Origin: Castellaniella sp.
Lineage (GTDB): Bacteria; Pseudomonadota; Gammaproteobacteria; Burkholderiales; Burkholderiaceae_B
Assembly: GCF_034675845.1 (NCBI RefSeq)
Contig: NZ_JAUCCU010000002.1
Location: 682,001 to 746,000, forward strand
Direction: 5' to 3'
DNA: 64,000 bases
Made by a program: the position numbers and the translations under genes. A model generated the notes under the pieces. That model searched no databases and was not told where the DNA came from. It saw only the letters and a list, made by a program, of their open reading frames with translations. How positions within the stretch are numbered: position 1 is the first letter of the stretch; each line of letters starts with the position of its first letter. Below are positions 27,257 to 36,339 of this stretch, piece after piece.

Positions 27257-27897
27257 CCAAGCCCCCTGACGTTCTCGATCATGTGATTGCCCAGTTTTTT
27301 GCGCAAAGCATAAATAATATATTCGATGGCATTGCTTTCCACTTCTTCTCCCCAGCCATAGAGATGGCCTTCCAGGTCGCTGCGCGACAGAATCGCCCCT
27401 GGACGCGCCAGCAACGCCCGCAGCAGGGCGAATTCCCGGGCCGTCAGGCGCGTGGACTCAGCGCCCGCAATGCTGGCTTCTCGGGTGACGGGGTCCAGCG
27501 AGATGATTCCGTTCGACAGGATTGGGGCTCCTTTGCCTTCCTTTCGGCGCAGCACGGCGCGCAATCGGGCCAGGAGCTCCGCCATGTCGAATGGCTTCAT
27601 GATGTAGTCATCCGCGCCGCTGTCCAGCCCGCGCAGACGCTCGTCCAGCGCATCGCGTGCTGTCAGGATCAGAATCGGCACCTGTGCATCTCGAGCGCGG
27701 ATCGTGCGCAGCACATCCTGTCCATCCATTCCCGGCAGGCCCAGGTCAAGCAGCACCGTGTCATAGTGCTGGATCTTTGCCGTGGTGATCGCGGTCAGGC
27801 CGTCCTTGACCCAATCCGTTGCATAGCTGGCTTCTTTCAAGGCATCCCGGACTGCTGCGCCTATCATGGGATCATCTTCAACCAGTAGTACTCTCAA
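27232..27897 (-). CDS. OmpR-family response regulator (QseB-like)
   Basis: A 221-residue regulator. The receiver domain has acidic pocket VEDD, phospho-acceptor Asp in VLLDLGLPGMDG (about residue 51) and the Lys of MKPFDM (about 101). A winged-helix DNA-binding domain follows (LTAREFALLRALLARPG, VESNAIEYIIYALRKKL). It forms a two-component system with the kinase downstream. Its targets are not shown by the sequence. Confidence 0.93.
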   Translation of the reverse strand: MRVLLVEDDPMIGAAVRDALKEASYATDWVKDGLTAITTAKIQHYDTVLLDLGLPGMDGQDVLRTIRARDAQVPILILTARDALDERLRGLDSGADDYIMKPFDMAELLARLRAVLRRKEGKGAPILSNGIISLDPVTREASIAGAESTRLTAREFALLRALLARPGAILSRSDLEGHLYGWGEEVESNAIEYIIYALRKKLGNHMIENVRGLGWMVSKSD

Positions 27898-27929
27898 GGT
27901 GGCTTCTCTCCGTCCGAAATGTCTGCAGC

Positions 27930-28613
27930 TCAGAACAGCGAAACATAGACATGCACCCAGCCTGCCCGTTGAGCGGCTTCGATCAGTTCGAAGACGGGCA
28001 CAGCCAGAAAATAGGGCAGGGCGTCGCGAACGGTTCTCCAGATGCCTGGCAGATCAACGATCACGTGCTGTGGCGATTGCCACAGGGAAAATCGGGGGAA
28101 AAAGCGTGGGACTGTTTTGCAATAGGCATCAAAGTCCTTGCCGAAAGCCAGACTGAGCAGAATTTCTTCTTCCCTGACAATCCAGCGAAAAATCAGATAG
28201 GCGACCGCTGTGAAGCCGAGGCCGATGGTCAGGCTGCCAGTTTGCAGCCCGATGCCCAGGACGGCCAGCATCGAAAAAACATACAAAGGATTGCGGCTGA
28301 TGGAGTAGGGGCCATCAGCGACGAGGTCGCTGCCTTTGCGGCCACCGACATACAGCATGCACGCCGCACGCCCGAGAACGGCCAGGAATATCAATGCCAG
28401 GCCCAGCCATTCCAGCCCCTGGTTCTGGATACTGGCCTCTGGCCACGCCGAGTCGATCCACAGCAAAGAGCACATGGCCATCGCGGCAAGCCAGCCCAGT
28501 GCGTGACGCCGCCGAACCTGAGCACGTGCCAGATGTTCCCAGCGGCTGTCGATGATTTTGTCTTCGATCCTATTGGCGCTTGAATCGAGGTAGTGTGCCG
28601 ATATCTGGTCCAT
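27930..28613 (-). CDS. Membrane methyltransferase of the isoprenylcysteine carboxyl methyltransferase-like family
   Basis: A 227-residue protein with about five hydrophobic segments. The core GPYSISRNPLYVFSMLAVLGIGL and the later EEEILLSLAFGKDFDAYCKTVPRFFP are the signature of the ICMT/PEMT-like membrane methyltransferases, which use S-adenosylmethionine. The bacterial substrates are mostly unknown. It lies just upstream of the two-component genes on the same strand, with a 32-base gap, and may be cotranscribed with them. Confidence 0.82.
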   Translation of the reverse strand: MDQISAHYLDSSANRIEDKIIDSRWEHLARAQVRRRHALGWLAAMAMCSLLWIDSAWPEASIQNQGLEWLGLALIFLAVLGRAACMLYVGGRKGSDLVADGPYSISRNPLYVFSMLAVLGIGLQTGSLTIGLGFTAVAYLIFRWIVREEEILLSLAFGKDFDAYCKTVPRFFPRFSLWQSPQHVIVDLPGIWRTVRDALPYFLAVPVFELIEAAQRAGWVHVYVSLF

Positions 28614-28680
28614 GCTTGAGTTTTTCCGATGTGTCGTAAAGCGTGAAGACTACATAAGAAAACTTAGGACAGACTGAGCG

Positions 28681-29799
28681 TCAACAGCTTGTTGCGGCCG
28701 GATAGTCGATATACCCCTGTTCTCCGCCGCCATAGAACGTGCGGCTGTTCCAGTCACTGAACGGAATACCTAGACGCAGGCGTTCGACCAGATCCGGGTT
28801 GCTGATGAATGGTTTGCCAAAGGCGATCAGGTCGGCTTCGCCGCTGGCGATGGTCTGGGCGGCCAAAGCCGCGTCATAGCCGTTGTTCACCATCCAGGCA
28901 CCCTGGCCCCCGGCCACGCGATAGGCCTGCTTCAGCGCGGAATAGTCAAATGGCTGGTCGCCCTGCTGGTGGTCGCGGGCAGCCCCGGTCGATCCTTCGA
29001 TAAGATGGATATATGCAATTGCGCGTTTTGCCAGGCCTTGGACCACGTGTTCAAACAGCGGCTGAGGTTGAGGGTCGTAGGCGTCATTGGCGGGGGTGAC
29101 GGGGGATAGGCGAATGCCTGTGCGTGCAGTGCCAATTTCCGCTGAAATCGCATCGATGATCTCGAACAGAAAGCGTGCGCGGTTTTCAATACTGCCACCA
29201 TAGGCATCGGTGCGATGGTTTGAATTGCTGCGCAGGAATTGATCGACCAGATAGCCGTTGGCCGCATGGATTTCCACCCCGTCAAAGCCTGCGGCCATGG
29301 CCGCCCGGGCGGCTTGTTGGTAGTCGTGGACGATCCCTGCGATTTCGTTGATCTCCAGTGCGCGCGGCATGGACGTGGGCATGAAGCGGCCATTGCCGTC
29401 ATGGTCAATCAAATAGGTCTTGGCTTTGGCCTGGATGGCCGAGGGCGCGACGGGCGCCTGGTCATCGGGCTGCAGCGAGTGGTGCGAGACTCGGCCGACA
29501 TGCCATAGCTGCACCACGATTTTTCCGCCCTGGGCATGTACTGCGTCGGTGACCGCCCGCCACCCGTTCAGCGCGTCCGCTGAATAAAGGCCGGGCACGT
29601 CGGCATAGCCTTGTCCTTGCTGAGAGATCGCCGTGGCTTCCGTGATCAGCAGCCCCGCGCTGGCGCGTTGCGTGTAATAGGTGGCAGCCATCGGGGGTGG
29701 CACCGCATTCGGAGAGCGATTGCGTGTCAGTGGCGCCATCACGATGCGGTTGGACAAACTCAGACCTGATAGGTCGAAGGGATCGAATAAGGTGCGCAT
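28681..29799 (-). CDS. Old yellow enzyme family alkene reductase (NemA-like)
   Basis: A 372-residue FMN TIM-barrel enzyme that reduces activated C=C bonds, and often nitro compounds, with NAD(P)H. It has the FMN-binding start IVMAPLTRNRSPN, LWHVGRVSH, the active-site HAANGYLVDQFL (His and Asn pair plus Tyr, about 178-183) and GKPFISNPDLVERL near the C-terminus. It appears to be a single-gene unit. Confidence 0.92.
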   Translation of the reverse strand: MRTLFDPFDLSGLSLSNRIVMAPLTRNRSPNAVPPPMAATYYTQRASAGLLITEATAISQQGQGYADVPGLYSADALNGWRAVTDAVHAQGGKIVVQLWHVGRVSHHSLQPDDQAPVAPSAIQAKAKTYLIDHDGNGRFMPTSMPRALEINEIAGIVHDYQQAARAAMAAGFDGVEIHAANGYLVDQFLRSNSNHRTDAYGGSIENRARFLFEIIDAISAEIGTARTGIRLSPVTPANDAYDPQPQPLFEHVVQGLAKRAIAYIHLIEGSTGAARDHQQGDQPFDYSALKQAYRVAGGQGAWMVNNGYDAALAAQTIASGEADLIAFGKPFISNPDLVERLRLGIPFSDWNSRTFYGGGEQGYIDYPAATSC

Positions 29800-29848
29800 G
29801 CTGGTCTCGGGTATAGGGGATATAACCTGACAGCTTAGCAGCAGCGGG

Positions 29849-30412
29849 CTATCGTGAGTACCGATCCAGGTCGGCCAGGGTGTCGCGTGCGTATCTCAGA
29901 CGCCGGTCCAGGTCGCGGAGTTCATTGCGCAGGCGGCGCTGAACCTCTGGTTTCTTTTCTTTTTCCAGTTTGCGCTGCAATCGACTGGATTCGCTGTTCA
30001 GATTGTCAACTTGCCGCTGTGCTTCGTAAATGCGTTTGCCCTGGTGGTAAGCAGGCAGGAATTTTCCCTCTAGGTGGGCAGGGCAGGCGTTGCGATAGGA
30101 TTGTCCGGCGCGGCCGACCGTAAAGGCATTGTCAGGGGTGCAGTATTCCAGCACCCCTTGGCTGTTCCCTGCCCTGTAACGCTCGATATCGGGTCTGACG
30201 CCTACATCGGCGCAGGCCTTTTGATGGTCGATCACACGCGCGACCGGATAACCCCTGCGGCCATCCCGGTAGCCTTGATCGTACCAGTCGGCAGTCAGGC
30301 ACTCTTGTTCGGACATAGAGGCGCAACCTGACAGGATCAGAATCGTCAACATGCCCAGACCGAAGGCCCAGGTCCGATATAAACCAGAACGTGTTTGTTT
30401 GAGCAGGTTCAT
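29849..30412 (-). CDS. DUF2799-type lipoprotein
   Basis: A 187-residue predicted outer-membrane lipoprotein. The signal peptide ends in the lipobox LSGC (Cys about residue 30). The mature part has the DUF2799 pattern DWYDQGYRDG, KACADVG..., Y..G...GVLEYCTPDNAF and AY..G. The C-terminal 60 residues are a charged coiled coil (RQVDNLNSESSRLQRKLEKEKK...). Its function is unknown. Confidence 0.82.
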   Translation of the reverse strand: MNLLKQTRSGLYRTWAFGLGMLTILILSGCASMSEQECLTADWYDQGYRDGRRGYPVARVIDHQKACADVGVRPDIERYRAGNSQGVLEYCTPDNAFTVGRAGQSYRNACPAHLEGKFLPAYHQGKRIYEAQRQVDNLNSESSRLQRKLEKEKKPEVQRRLRNELRDLDRRLRYARDTLADLDRYSR

Positions 30413-30501
30413 CGGTACGGAGCCTTCCGAGATGGTATGGCCCGTATGTTATAGGAAATCAGGAGGCGTGGGACTCACCGATAAACGCTGTTGATGGGTG
30501 C

Positions 30502-30924
30502 TCAGTCTAGTTTGGTCAGTTGATAATGATCAGCCAGGGGACCAGTGATGCGGCTGCCATCGGTGGCCAGGCGCAAGATCCAGCCCTCGCCGACAAAATA
30601 CTGGGCAGGCTCCGGATCGGGCAGGGTGATCGTATCGCCCGCAGGGTTCCAGGTAAATGTGCCTGCCTGATTGAATACCTGGCCACCCTTGCCCACATAG
30701 CGGGTTTGCTGGTGGTAGCTGCGATCTTGCCTGAGCACTACCGTGGTTTCTATGCCCTCGCAATCGGCGCAAGGCAACAGGCCGCGATAGGTGCCGGCCC
30801 AGTCCAGGGCCTGGCGGGCGCTATGGTCGCTGTTGATGGCCGAAGTGGACGTCGGCAGGCTGGTGCATCCAGCCAGAACAGCGGTGGCCAGGGCCAATAT
30901 CAGTTTCTTTTTCATGAGCATCAT
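30502..30924 (-). CDS. NlpE-like lipoprotein
   Basis: A lipoprotein of about 140 residues with lipobox LAGC (MKKKLILALATAVLAGC). The mature part GTYRGLLPCADCEGIETTVVL has the CxxC motif and fold pattern of the NlpE N-terminal domain, which senses copper, redox state or surface contact in E. coli. The start is ATG at 30924 or 30915. The gene begins four bases after the stop of the ECF sigma gene, so the two form an operon. The longer frame to 31026 overlaps the sigma gene and is rejected. Confidence 0.82.
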   Translation of the reverse strand: MMLMKKKLILALATAVLAGCTSLPTSTSAINSDHSARQALDWAGTYRGLLPCADCEGIETTVVLRQDRSYHQQTRYVGKGGQVFNQAGTFTWNPAGDTITLPDPEPAQYFVGEGWILRLATDGSRITGPLADHYQLTKLD

Positions 30925-30928
30925 GTTA

Positions 30929-31639
30929 TCAGGGCACCGGCAGCCCGGCTGCCCGCATGCGGGCGTGGACGCCGGCCACGATCCGATCGCAGCGTTCGCC
31001 GGCGAAGGAAAATGCGTCGTGCACATGAGGGTCCAATTGATCCTTCAGGCTGTCTTGCAATAAGCGCCTGGCGCGCATATAACGCACCCTGACGGTGGCT
31101 TCGGGGATGTCCAGGATGGTGGCGACCTCGGCGGAAGGCATGTCTTCTACCCCGCGCAGCATGAAAACGGCCCGGTACAGATCGGGCAGGGCGTTGACAT
31201 GGGTTTCGATCAGGCGTCGCATTTCTGCGCGCCAGGCCTGTTGATCGGGCTGTTGGCTGTCAGGCAACGTAGTGGCTGGGTTGCTGGGAGACATAGGATG
31301 GTTTGGGGTATCGGGCTCGTTATCTGCCAATTGGATGATGGCATCGTGGCTTTTGTTTCGTCGAAGGCGCATCAGGGCCTCGTTGACCACGATCCGCGTC
31401 AGCCAGGTTGAGGGGCGGGATTCGGCCCTGAATTCGCCTAAGTGCTGAAAAGCTTTCCACCAAGCGTCCTGAACGGCTTCCTCGGCATCCATGTCGTTGT
31501 GCAGAATGCTGCGTGCTGTGCGATATAAGCGCTGGTTATAGCGGCGCATCAGGCGGTCAAATGCGCTCAGATCCCCTGCGGCAATTTGCTGGAATATGTG
31601 TAGATCGTCGTCCAATGCGGTTTCCGCGATCGTATCCAT
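30929..31639 (-). CDS. ECF-type RNA polymerase sigma factor
   Basis: A sigma factor of about 236 residues. Region 2 is FDRLMRRYNQRLYRTARSILHNDMDAEEAVQDAWWKAFQHL and region 4 is LPDLYRAVFMLRGVEDMPSAEVATILDIPEATVRVRYMRARRLL. Between them is an unusually long, acidic and Pro-rich linker (NEPDTPNHPMSPSNPATTLPDS). The start at 31639 (MDTIAE) is chosen because the upstream extension to 31738 is not sigma-like. No anti-sigma gene is adjacent; the partner in the operon is an NlpE-like lipoprotein, which may be a target. Confidence 0.88.
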   Translation of the reverse strand: MDTIAETALDDDLHIFQQIAAGDLSAFDRLMRRYNQRLYRTARSILHNDMDAEEAVQDAWWKAFQHLGEFRAESRPSTWLTRIVVNEALMRLRRNKSHDAIIQLADNEPDTPNHPMSPSNPATTLPDSQQPDQQAWRAEMRRLIETHVNALPDLYRAVFMLRGVEDMPSAEVATILDIPEATVRVRYMRARRLLQDSLKDQLDPHVHDAFSFAGERCDRIVAGVHARMRAAGLPVP

Positions 31640-31803
31640 TGCGGCTTTCTCCAGAAATCCTTTGCTGAATTGTAAGGCCTGACGGGCCAGTGCGGTATAG
31701 ACCCGCTTTGACATCGATCCCATACAATCAGGGCTCATCTGACCGCCAGCCGTCAGGCCTTGGCCACATAACTTGATGGGCGCAGCCCACGAACGGAGTG
31801 AGC

Positions 31804-32739
31804 ATGCTAGATAATTTTATGGATACAGTACGCACGCGTACCCAGCAGGCCATTGCGACAGGCGATTTACAGCCTATCGTGGCCGAGCAGGCCGACCTGC
31901 AGGATCAGGGCTTGCCGTTTGTCGTGCGCTGGGTGGCGGCGTTGGCCGCCAAGGATGCCGTCAAACAGCCCGAGGACGCTGCTGAGAATGCATCTGGCCC
32001 AGCGGGCACGATCTTGCCGGGCGGCCCCCGAGACCCCAATTTCAATCCATTTCTGCGCCCTGATCCGGCGTTGACCGTGGGGCCCATCGGCGCGCATCAC
32101 GTGGCAATTCTGAATAAATTCCCTGTCTGCCTGCATCACCTGGTGTTGGCCAGGCGCGACTTTGCCGAACAATTGTCCCCCCTGGAATTGATTGATTTCA
32201 TCGCGCTGGCGCAAGTCCTGTCCCAATACGGTGGGTTGGGCTTTTATAACGGCGGAGCGGCGGCTGGTGCCAGCCAGCGGCATAAGCATGTGCAATGGAT
32301 TCCGGCAGCACCCGGTAACGCCTCATTGAAGGCCCTGGTGCGTGGCTTGCCTGCCGTATCCGAGCAAGGCGCAGTCCTGCATCACCCTTTGCTGGCCTCG
32401 GTAGCACATTGCTTTATTCGGGTGGATGCGGGGCCAGGGGCTGCGCCACAGGCCAGCGCCGCCTCTATGCAGACTGCCTATGCTCAGGCTTGCGCGGTGT
32501 TGGGCCTGCGCCCGGATGCCCAGGGCCTGCTGCCCCCTTTTAATCTGTTGATCAGTGATGGCTGGATGTTGGCGGTGCCGCGCAGCCAAGAGCATTTTCA
32601 GGGGGTGTCCCTGAATGCTTTGTCCTTTGGCGGGACGCTCTATGTGCGTGACCCCGCCCAGATGGATGCCATTCGCGAGGCTGGCCCGCTGAACGTCCTC
32701 GCCAGCGTAGGGATGGCGCCCGGAAACGCCTATTGCTGA
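31804..32739 (+). CDS. ATP adenylyltransferase / Ap4A phosphorylase family protein
   Basis: A protein of about 311 residues of the HIT-like ATP adenylyltransferase family, which splits Ap4A to ADP and ATP with phosphate. The catalytic His triad region is QRHKHVQWIP (about residue 158). NPFLRPDPALTVGPIGAHHVAILNKFPVCLHHLVLARRDF is the N-terminal nucleotidyltransferase pattern. The ATG at 31804 has a GGAG site five bases upstream; GTG at 31798 is an alternative. It is divergent from the ECF sigma gene. Confidence 0.85.
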   Translation: MLDNFMDTVRTRTQQAIATGDLQPIVAEQADLQDQGLPFVVRWVAALAAKDAVKQPEDAAENASGPAGTILPGGPRDPNFNPFLRPDPALTVGPIGAHHVAILNKFPVCLHHLVLARRDFAEQLSPLELIDFIALAQVLSQYGGLGFYNGGAAAGASQRHKHVQWIPAAPGNASLKALVRGLPAVSEQGAVLHHPLLASVAHCFIRVDAGPGAAPQASAASMQTAYAQACAVLGLRPDAQGLLPPFNLLISDGWMLAVPRSQEHFQGVSLNALSFGGTLYVRDPAQMDAIREAGPLNVLASVGMAPGNAYC

Positions 32740-32871
32740 CTCTGCTGCAGGGATATCCCGCATGTTTGTTATGTGTCTTAACAAAGTACGATGTCAGGCC
32801 AGACGGATTGATTCCACAAGATTTCGATCCGCGTCTTTCTAATAACGACCTGCTCACTGGAAGGGACAATT

Positions 32872-33888
32872 ATGAAATTCATGAAACTAGCAGCAGTCAG
32901 TGCTGCCTTGATGCTGGCCAGCACGGGTGCTCAGGCGGGCGATACCTACAACACGGTCAAGCAACACGGCTATGTGCAGTGCGGTGTCAATGCCGGTCTG
33001 CCTGGGTTTGCGCTGGCCGACAGCAAGGGCGTCTGGAAAGGTCTGGATATCGACATGTGTCGCGCAGTAGGTGCCATGGTGTTTGGTGACGCCACCAAGA
33101 CCAAATATGTTCCGCTGACCACACAACAGCGTTTTACGGCGCTGCAGTCCGGCGAGATCGATGTACTGACACGTAACTCGACGGCCACCATCACCCGCGA
33201 CACCACATTGGGCCTGATGAGCACCGGCACCAACTTCTACGACGGCCAGGGCATCCTGGTGCGCAAGGACCTTGGCGTGAAAAGCGCCACCGAACTGGGT
33301 GGCGCAGCGGTGTGCGTGCTGGCGGGCACCACCACAGAGCTCAACCTTGCCGACTGGTTCCGGGCAAATAATCTTGAATTCAAGACCGTCGTCATCAATA
33401 CCTCCGAAGAAGGTTTCCGCACCTTCGAGTCGGGTCGTTGCGATGCCGTCACCAGCGATAAATCCCAGTTGGCCAGCTTGCGGGCGTCTTCGGCCACGCC
33501 GGATAATTACATCATCCTGCCCGAGAACTTCTCCAAAGAGCCCCTGGGCCCCATGGTGCGCCAGGGTGATGACGAATGGTTCATGGTCATCCGCTGGGCA
33601 CTCATGGCCATGCTGGAAGCCGAGGAATACGGCATTACTTCCCAGAACGTCGATGAAATGCTCAAGAGCGACAACCCCAACATCCAGCGCATTCTGGGGG
33701 TGTCCGGCGACATGGGCAAGGGCCTGGGCCTGGACAAGCGTTGGGCCTACAACATCATCAAACAAGTCGGCAACTACGGCGAATCCTTCGAACGCAACGT
33801 CGGCCAGGGCTCACCCCTGAAGCTTGATCGCGGCTTGAACGCCCAATGGAACAAGGGCGGCATCATGTACGGCTGGCCGATCCGTTAA
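32872..33888 (+). CDS. aapJ: General L-amino-acid ABC transporter binding protein AapJ
   Basis: AapJ is the periplasmic receptor of a broad-range L-amino-acid importer. The 338-residue protein has a signal peptide (MKFMKLAAVSAALMLASTGAQA-GD). Family features are YVQCGVNAGLPGFALADSKGVWKGLDIDMCRAVGAMVFGD and the C-terminal GLDKRWAYNIIKQVGNYGESFERNVG. A good ribosome binding site (GGAAGG) precedes the ATG. It is the first gene of aapJQMP, and a strong hairpin follows it. Confidence 0.95.
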   Translation: MKFMKLAAVSAALMLASTGAQAGDTYNTVKQHGYVQCGVNAGLPGFALADSKGVWKGLDIDMCRAVGAMVFGDATKTKYVPLTTQQRFTALQSGEIDVLTRNSTATITRDTTLGLMSTGTNFYDGQGILVRKDLGVKSATELGGAAVCVLAGTTTELNLADWFRANNLEFKTVVINTSEEGFRTFESGRCDAVTSDKSQLASLRASSATPDNYIILPENFSKEPLGPMVRQGDDEWFMVIRWALMAMLEAEEYGITSQNVDEMLKSDNPNIQRILGVSGDMGKGLGLDKRWAYNIIKQVGNYGESFERNVGQGSPLKLDRGLNAQWNKGGIMYGWPIR

Positions 33889-33903
33889 GCCAGCGTTTTG
33901 CCT

Positions 33904-33942
33904 CTCAGGCCACCGGGGTCCCGGTGGCCTGAGCCCTCTTTT
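33904..33942 (+). terminator. Hairpin with short T run between aapJ and aapQ (partial terminator / attenuator)
   Basis: A 13-bp perfect GC-rich stem, CTCAGGCCACCGG paired with CCGGTGGCCTGAG, encloses the loop GGTC and is followed by CCCTCTTTT. It lies in the 84-base gap after aapJ. Such hairpins commonly let the binding-protein gene be expressed more strongly than the membrane genes that follow. Confidence 0.75.
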
Positions 33943-33972
33943 GCAAAATCGTCTGTCTGCTGAAAATCGCCT

Positions 33973-35160
33973 ATGTCTGACACGCTTCATCGTGCGCCGA
34001 AGGCGCCGTCACGCCGTTGGTCCTGGAATGACCCATCCACCCGCGCCCTGATCTATCAGGTTCTCATTCTGGGCCTGGTGGCCCTTGGGGTGTGGTATCT
34101 GGTTTCCAACACGCTACACAATCTGGCTGTACGCAATATCTCCACCGGCTTTGGCTTTCTGGGTGAAGAAGCCGGTTTCGCCATCGGCGAATCCATGATT
34201 CCATATGCCCCGGCCGATACTTACGGCAGGGCGGTGATGGTGGGCTTGCTCAACACCCTTAAAGTCTCCGTCATCGGGGTGATTGTCTCCACCTTGTTCG
34301 GTACTTTGCTGGGCATCGGGCGGTTGTCAAAAAACTGGCTGATCTCCCGCTTGACAGGCCTCTACATCGAGGTCATGCGCAATATCCCCCTGCTGCTGCA
34401 GCTGTTTTTCTGGTATGCGCTGATCACCGAACTCATGCCGGGGCCGCGTCAGGCACTGACGCCTCTGCCCAATGTCTTTCTGTCCAACCGCGGGCTGAAA
34501 CTTCCCTGGCTGACCGGCGATGCCATGGACTGGATCTTCGGTGGACTGGCGCTGGCCATCATCCTGATCGTGCTGCTGGCACACTGGGCGCGTCGCCGCC
34601 AGGACAACACGGGCGAGATTTTCCCACTGGGGCGTGCTGCCCTGGGTCTGCTGGTGTTGATGCCTGTTCTGGGCTGGCTGATCAGCGGCGGTTCACTGGA
34701 AATCGATCGCCCTGAACTCAAGGGCTTCAACTTCCAGGGCGGGCTGAATCTGTCACCGGAATTTGCCGCGCTTTTGCTGGGCCTGGTGATCTATACCTCC
34801 GCCTTTGTGGGCGAGGTCGTGCGTTCCGGCATCCAGGCGGTCAGCCAGGGCCAATGGGAAGCCGCTTCGTCAATCGGCTTGTCCCGGGCGCGCACGCTGC
34901 GGCTGGTGATTCTGCCCCAGGCCATGCGCGTCATCATTCCGCCCATGACCAGCCAATACCTGAACCTCACGAAAAACAGCTCATTGGCGGTGGCTATTGG
35001 CTATCCCGATATTGTGGCAGTCACCAATACCATCCTCAACCAGACCGGCCAGGCCATCGAAGGCATCATGATCATCATGGCGGCTTATCTGGTGGTCAGC
35101 CTCTCCATTTCTGTCTTCATGAATTGGTACAACAAGCGCATCGCGCTGGTGGAGCGATAA
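33973..35160 (+). CDS. aapQ: General L-amino-acid ABC transporter permease AapQ
   Basis: A 395-residue inner-membrane permease. The N-terminal region (residues about 25-110) has a membrane segment and the Aap-type block FGFLGEEAGFAIGESMIPY. The transport domain carries EVMRNIPLLLQLFFWY and the EAA loop WEAASSIGLSRARTLRLVILPQAMRVIIPP. It ends one base before the aapM start. It forms a heterodimeric channel with AapM. Confidence 0.95.
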   Translation: MSDTLHRAPKAPSRRWSWNDPSTRALIYQVLILGLVALGVWYLVSNTLHNLAVRNISTGFGFLGEEAGFAIGESMIPYAPADTYGRAVMVGLLNTLKVSVIGVIVSTLFGTLLGIGRLSKNWLISRLTGLYIEVMRNIPLLLQLFFWYALITELMPGPRQALTPLPNVFLSNRGLKLPWLTGDAMDWIFGGLALAIILIVLLAHWARRRQDNTGEIFPLGRAALGLLVLMPVLGWLISGGSLEIDRPELKGFNFQGGLNLSPEFAALLLGLVIYTSAFVGEVVRSGIQAVSQGQWEAASSIGLSRARTLRLVILPQAMRVIIPPMTSQYLNLTKNSSLAVAIGYPDIVAVTNTILNQTGQAIEGIMIIMAAYLVVSLSISVFMNWYNKRIALVER

Positions 35161-36258
35161 ATGGCTGATACTTATACCGCAACGGCGGACCGCTTGCCGC
35201 CCCACCAGAATCAGGGCGTTGTCGGCTGGGTGCGTTCCCGCTTGTTTTACTCGCCGCTTAGTTCAGTCTTGACCTTGCTTACGCTCTGGGTTCTGGCGCT
35301 GGCTGTACCCGCACTGATCGACTATCTCTTTGTGCGACCAGACTTCGCCGCCACCACGCCCCAGCAATGCCAGGCTACCGGGGGATATTGCTGGGCCTTC
35401 GTGCGCGAAAAACACCGCCTGATCCTGTTTGGCATCTATCCCTACGACGAGCAGTGGCGCCCCTTGCTGGCTTCCTGCATCCTGGTGGGCACCATTGTGT
35501 GCAGCTGCATCCGCTGGTTCTGGAAACCTTTTCTGGGGGTGATGTGGTTGGTGGCGCTGGTGGCAGTCGGTGTACTGATGTGGGGTGGGGTCTTTGGCCT
35601 GTCCTATGTCGAAAATGCAAAGTGGGGTGGTTTGCCCGTCACCTTGATTCTGTCTACATTCGGGATTGCCTTTGCCTTTCCGTTCGGACTGTTGCTGGCC
35701 CTGGGGCGGCGCTCCGATATGCCGGGGGTCCGGGCCGTCTGCGTCGTCTACATCGAACTCATCCGCGGCGTGCCGCTGATCAGCTTGTTGTTCATGTCCT
35801 CGGTCATGCTGCCGTTGTTCCTGCCCGAAGGTTTCTCCATCGATAAGCTGCTGCGGGCGCAGATCGCCATCATTCTGTTTGCAGCGGCCTATATTGCCGA
35901 GACGGTGCGCGGTGGCCTGCAGGCCATGCCTAAAGGACAATACGAGGGGGCTGAGTCCCTGGGTCTCAGCTATTGGCAGAAAATGCGCAAGATCATCCTG
36001 CCGCAGGCCCTGAAGATCGTTATTCCACCGCTGGTTGGTATCTTCATCTCGCTGTTCAAGGACACTTCTCTGGTGGTGATCATTGGGCTGTTCGACCTGA
36101 CCCAGGCGGCCAAGGTCGCGGTGTCTGATGCGATATGGCGCGGCTACAGCACCGAGGCCTATCTATTTATTGCCGTTATTTATTTCATTTTTTGTTTTTC
36201 AATCTCGCGCTATAGCCTGTCGCTGGAGCGGCAGCTGGATCAGTCCCAGCAGCGTTGA
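35161..36258 (+). CDS. aapM: General L-amino-acid ABC transporter permease AapM
   Basis: A 365-residue partner permease. It has several hydrophobic segments in the N-terminal half, then the conserved domain with CVVYIELIRGVPLISLLFMSSVMLPLFLPEG and the EAA loop YEGAESLGLSYWQKMRKIILPQALKIVIPP. It follows aapQ without a gap, so translation is likely coupled. Confidence 0.95.
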   Translation: MADTYTATADRLPPHQNQGVVGWVRSRLFYSPLSSVLTLLTLWVLALAVPALIDYLFVRPDFAATTPQQCQATGGYCWAFVREKHRLILFGIYPYDEQWRPLLASCILVGTIVCSCIRWFWKPFLGVMWLVALVAVGVLMWGGVFGLSYVENAKWGGLPVTLILSTFGIAFAFPFGLLLALGRRSDMPGVRAVCVVYIELIRGVPLISLLFMSSVMLPLFLPEGFSIDKLLRAQIAIILFAAAYIAETVRGGLQAMPKGQYEGAESLGLSYWQKMRKIILPQALKIVIPPLVGIFISLFKDTSLVVIIGLFDLTQAAKVAVSDAIWRGYSTEAYLFIAVIYFIFCFSISRYSLSLERQLDQSQQR

Positions 36259-36339
36259 GATCGGGATTCGTTTCTTTTTGTTTTTTACCGCGCCAGTCGG
36301 TATTGTCTTTCAACCGACTGGCCCCAGGAGCCGCGACAT

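Noticed and set aside
32887..33765. 292-codon minus-strand ORF
   Set aside because: Shadow of aapJ; no motif and no ribosome binding site.
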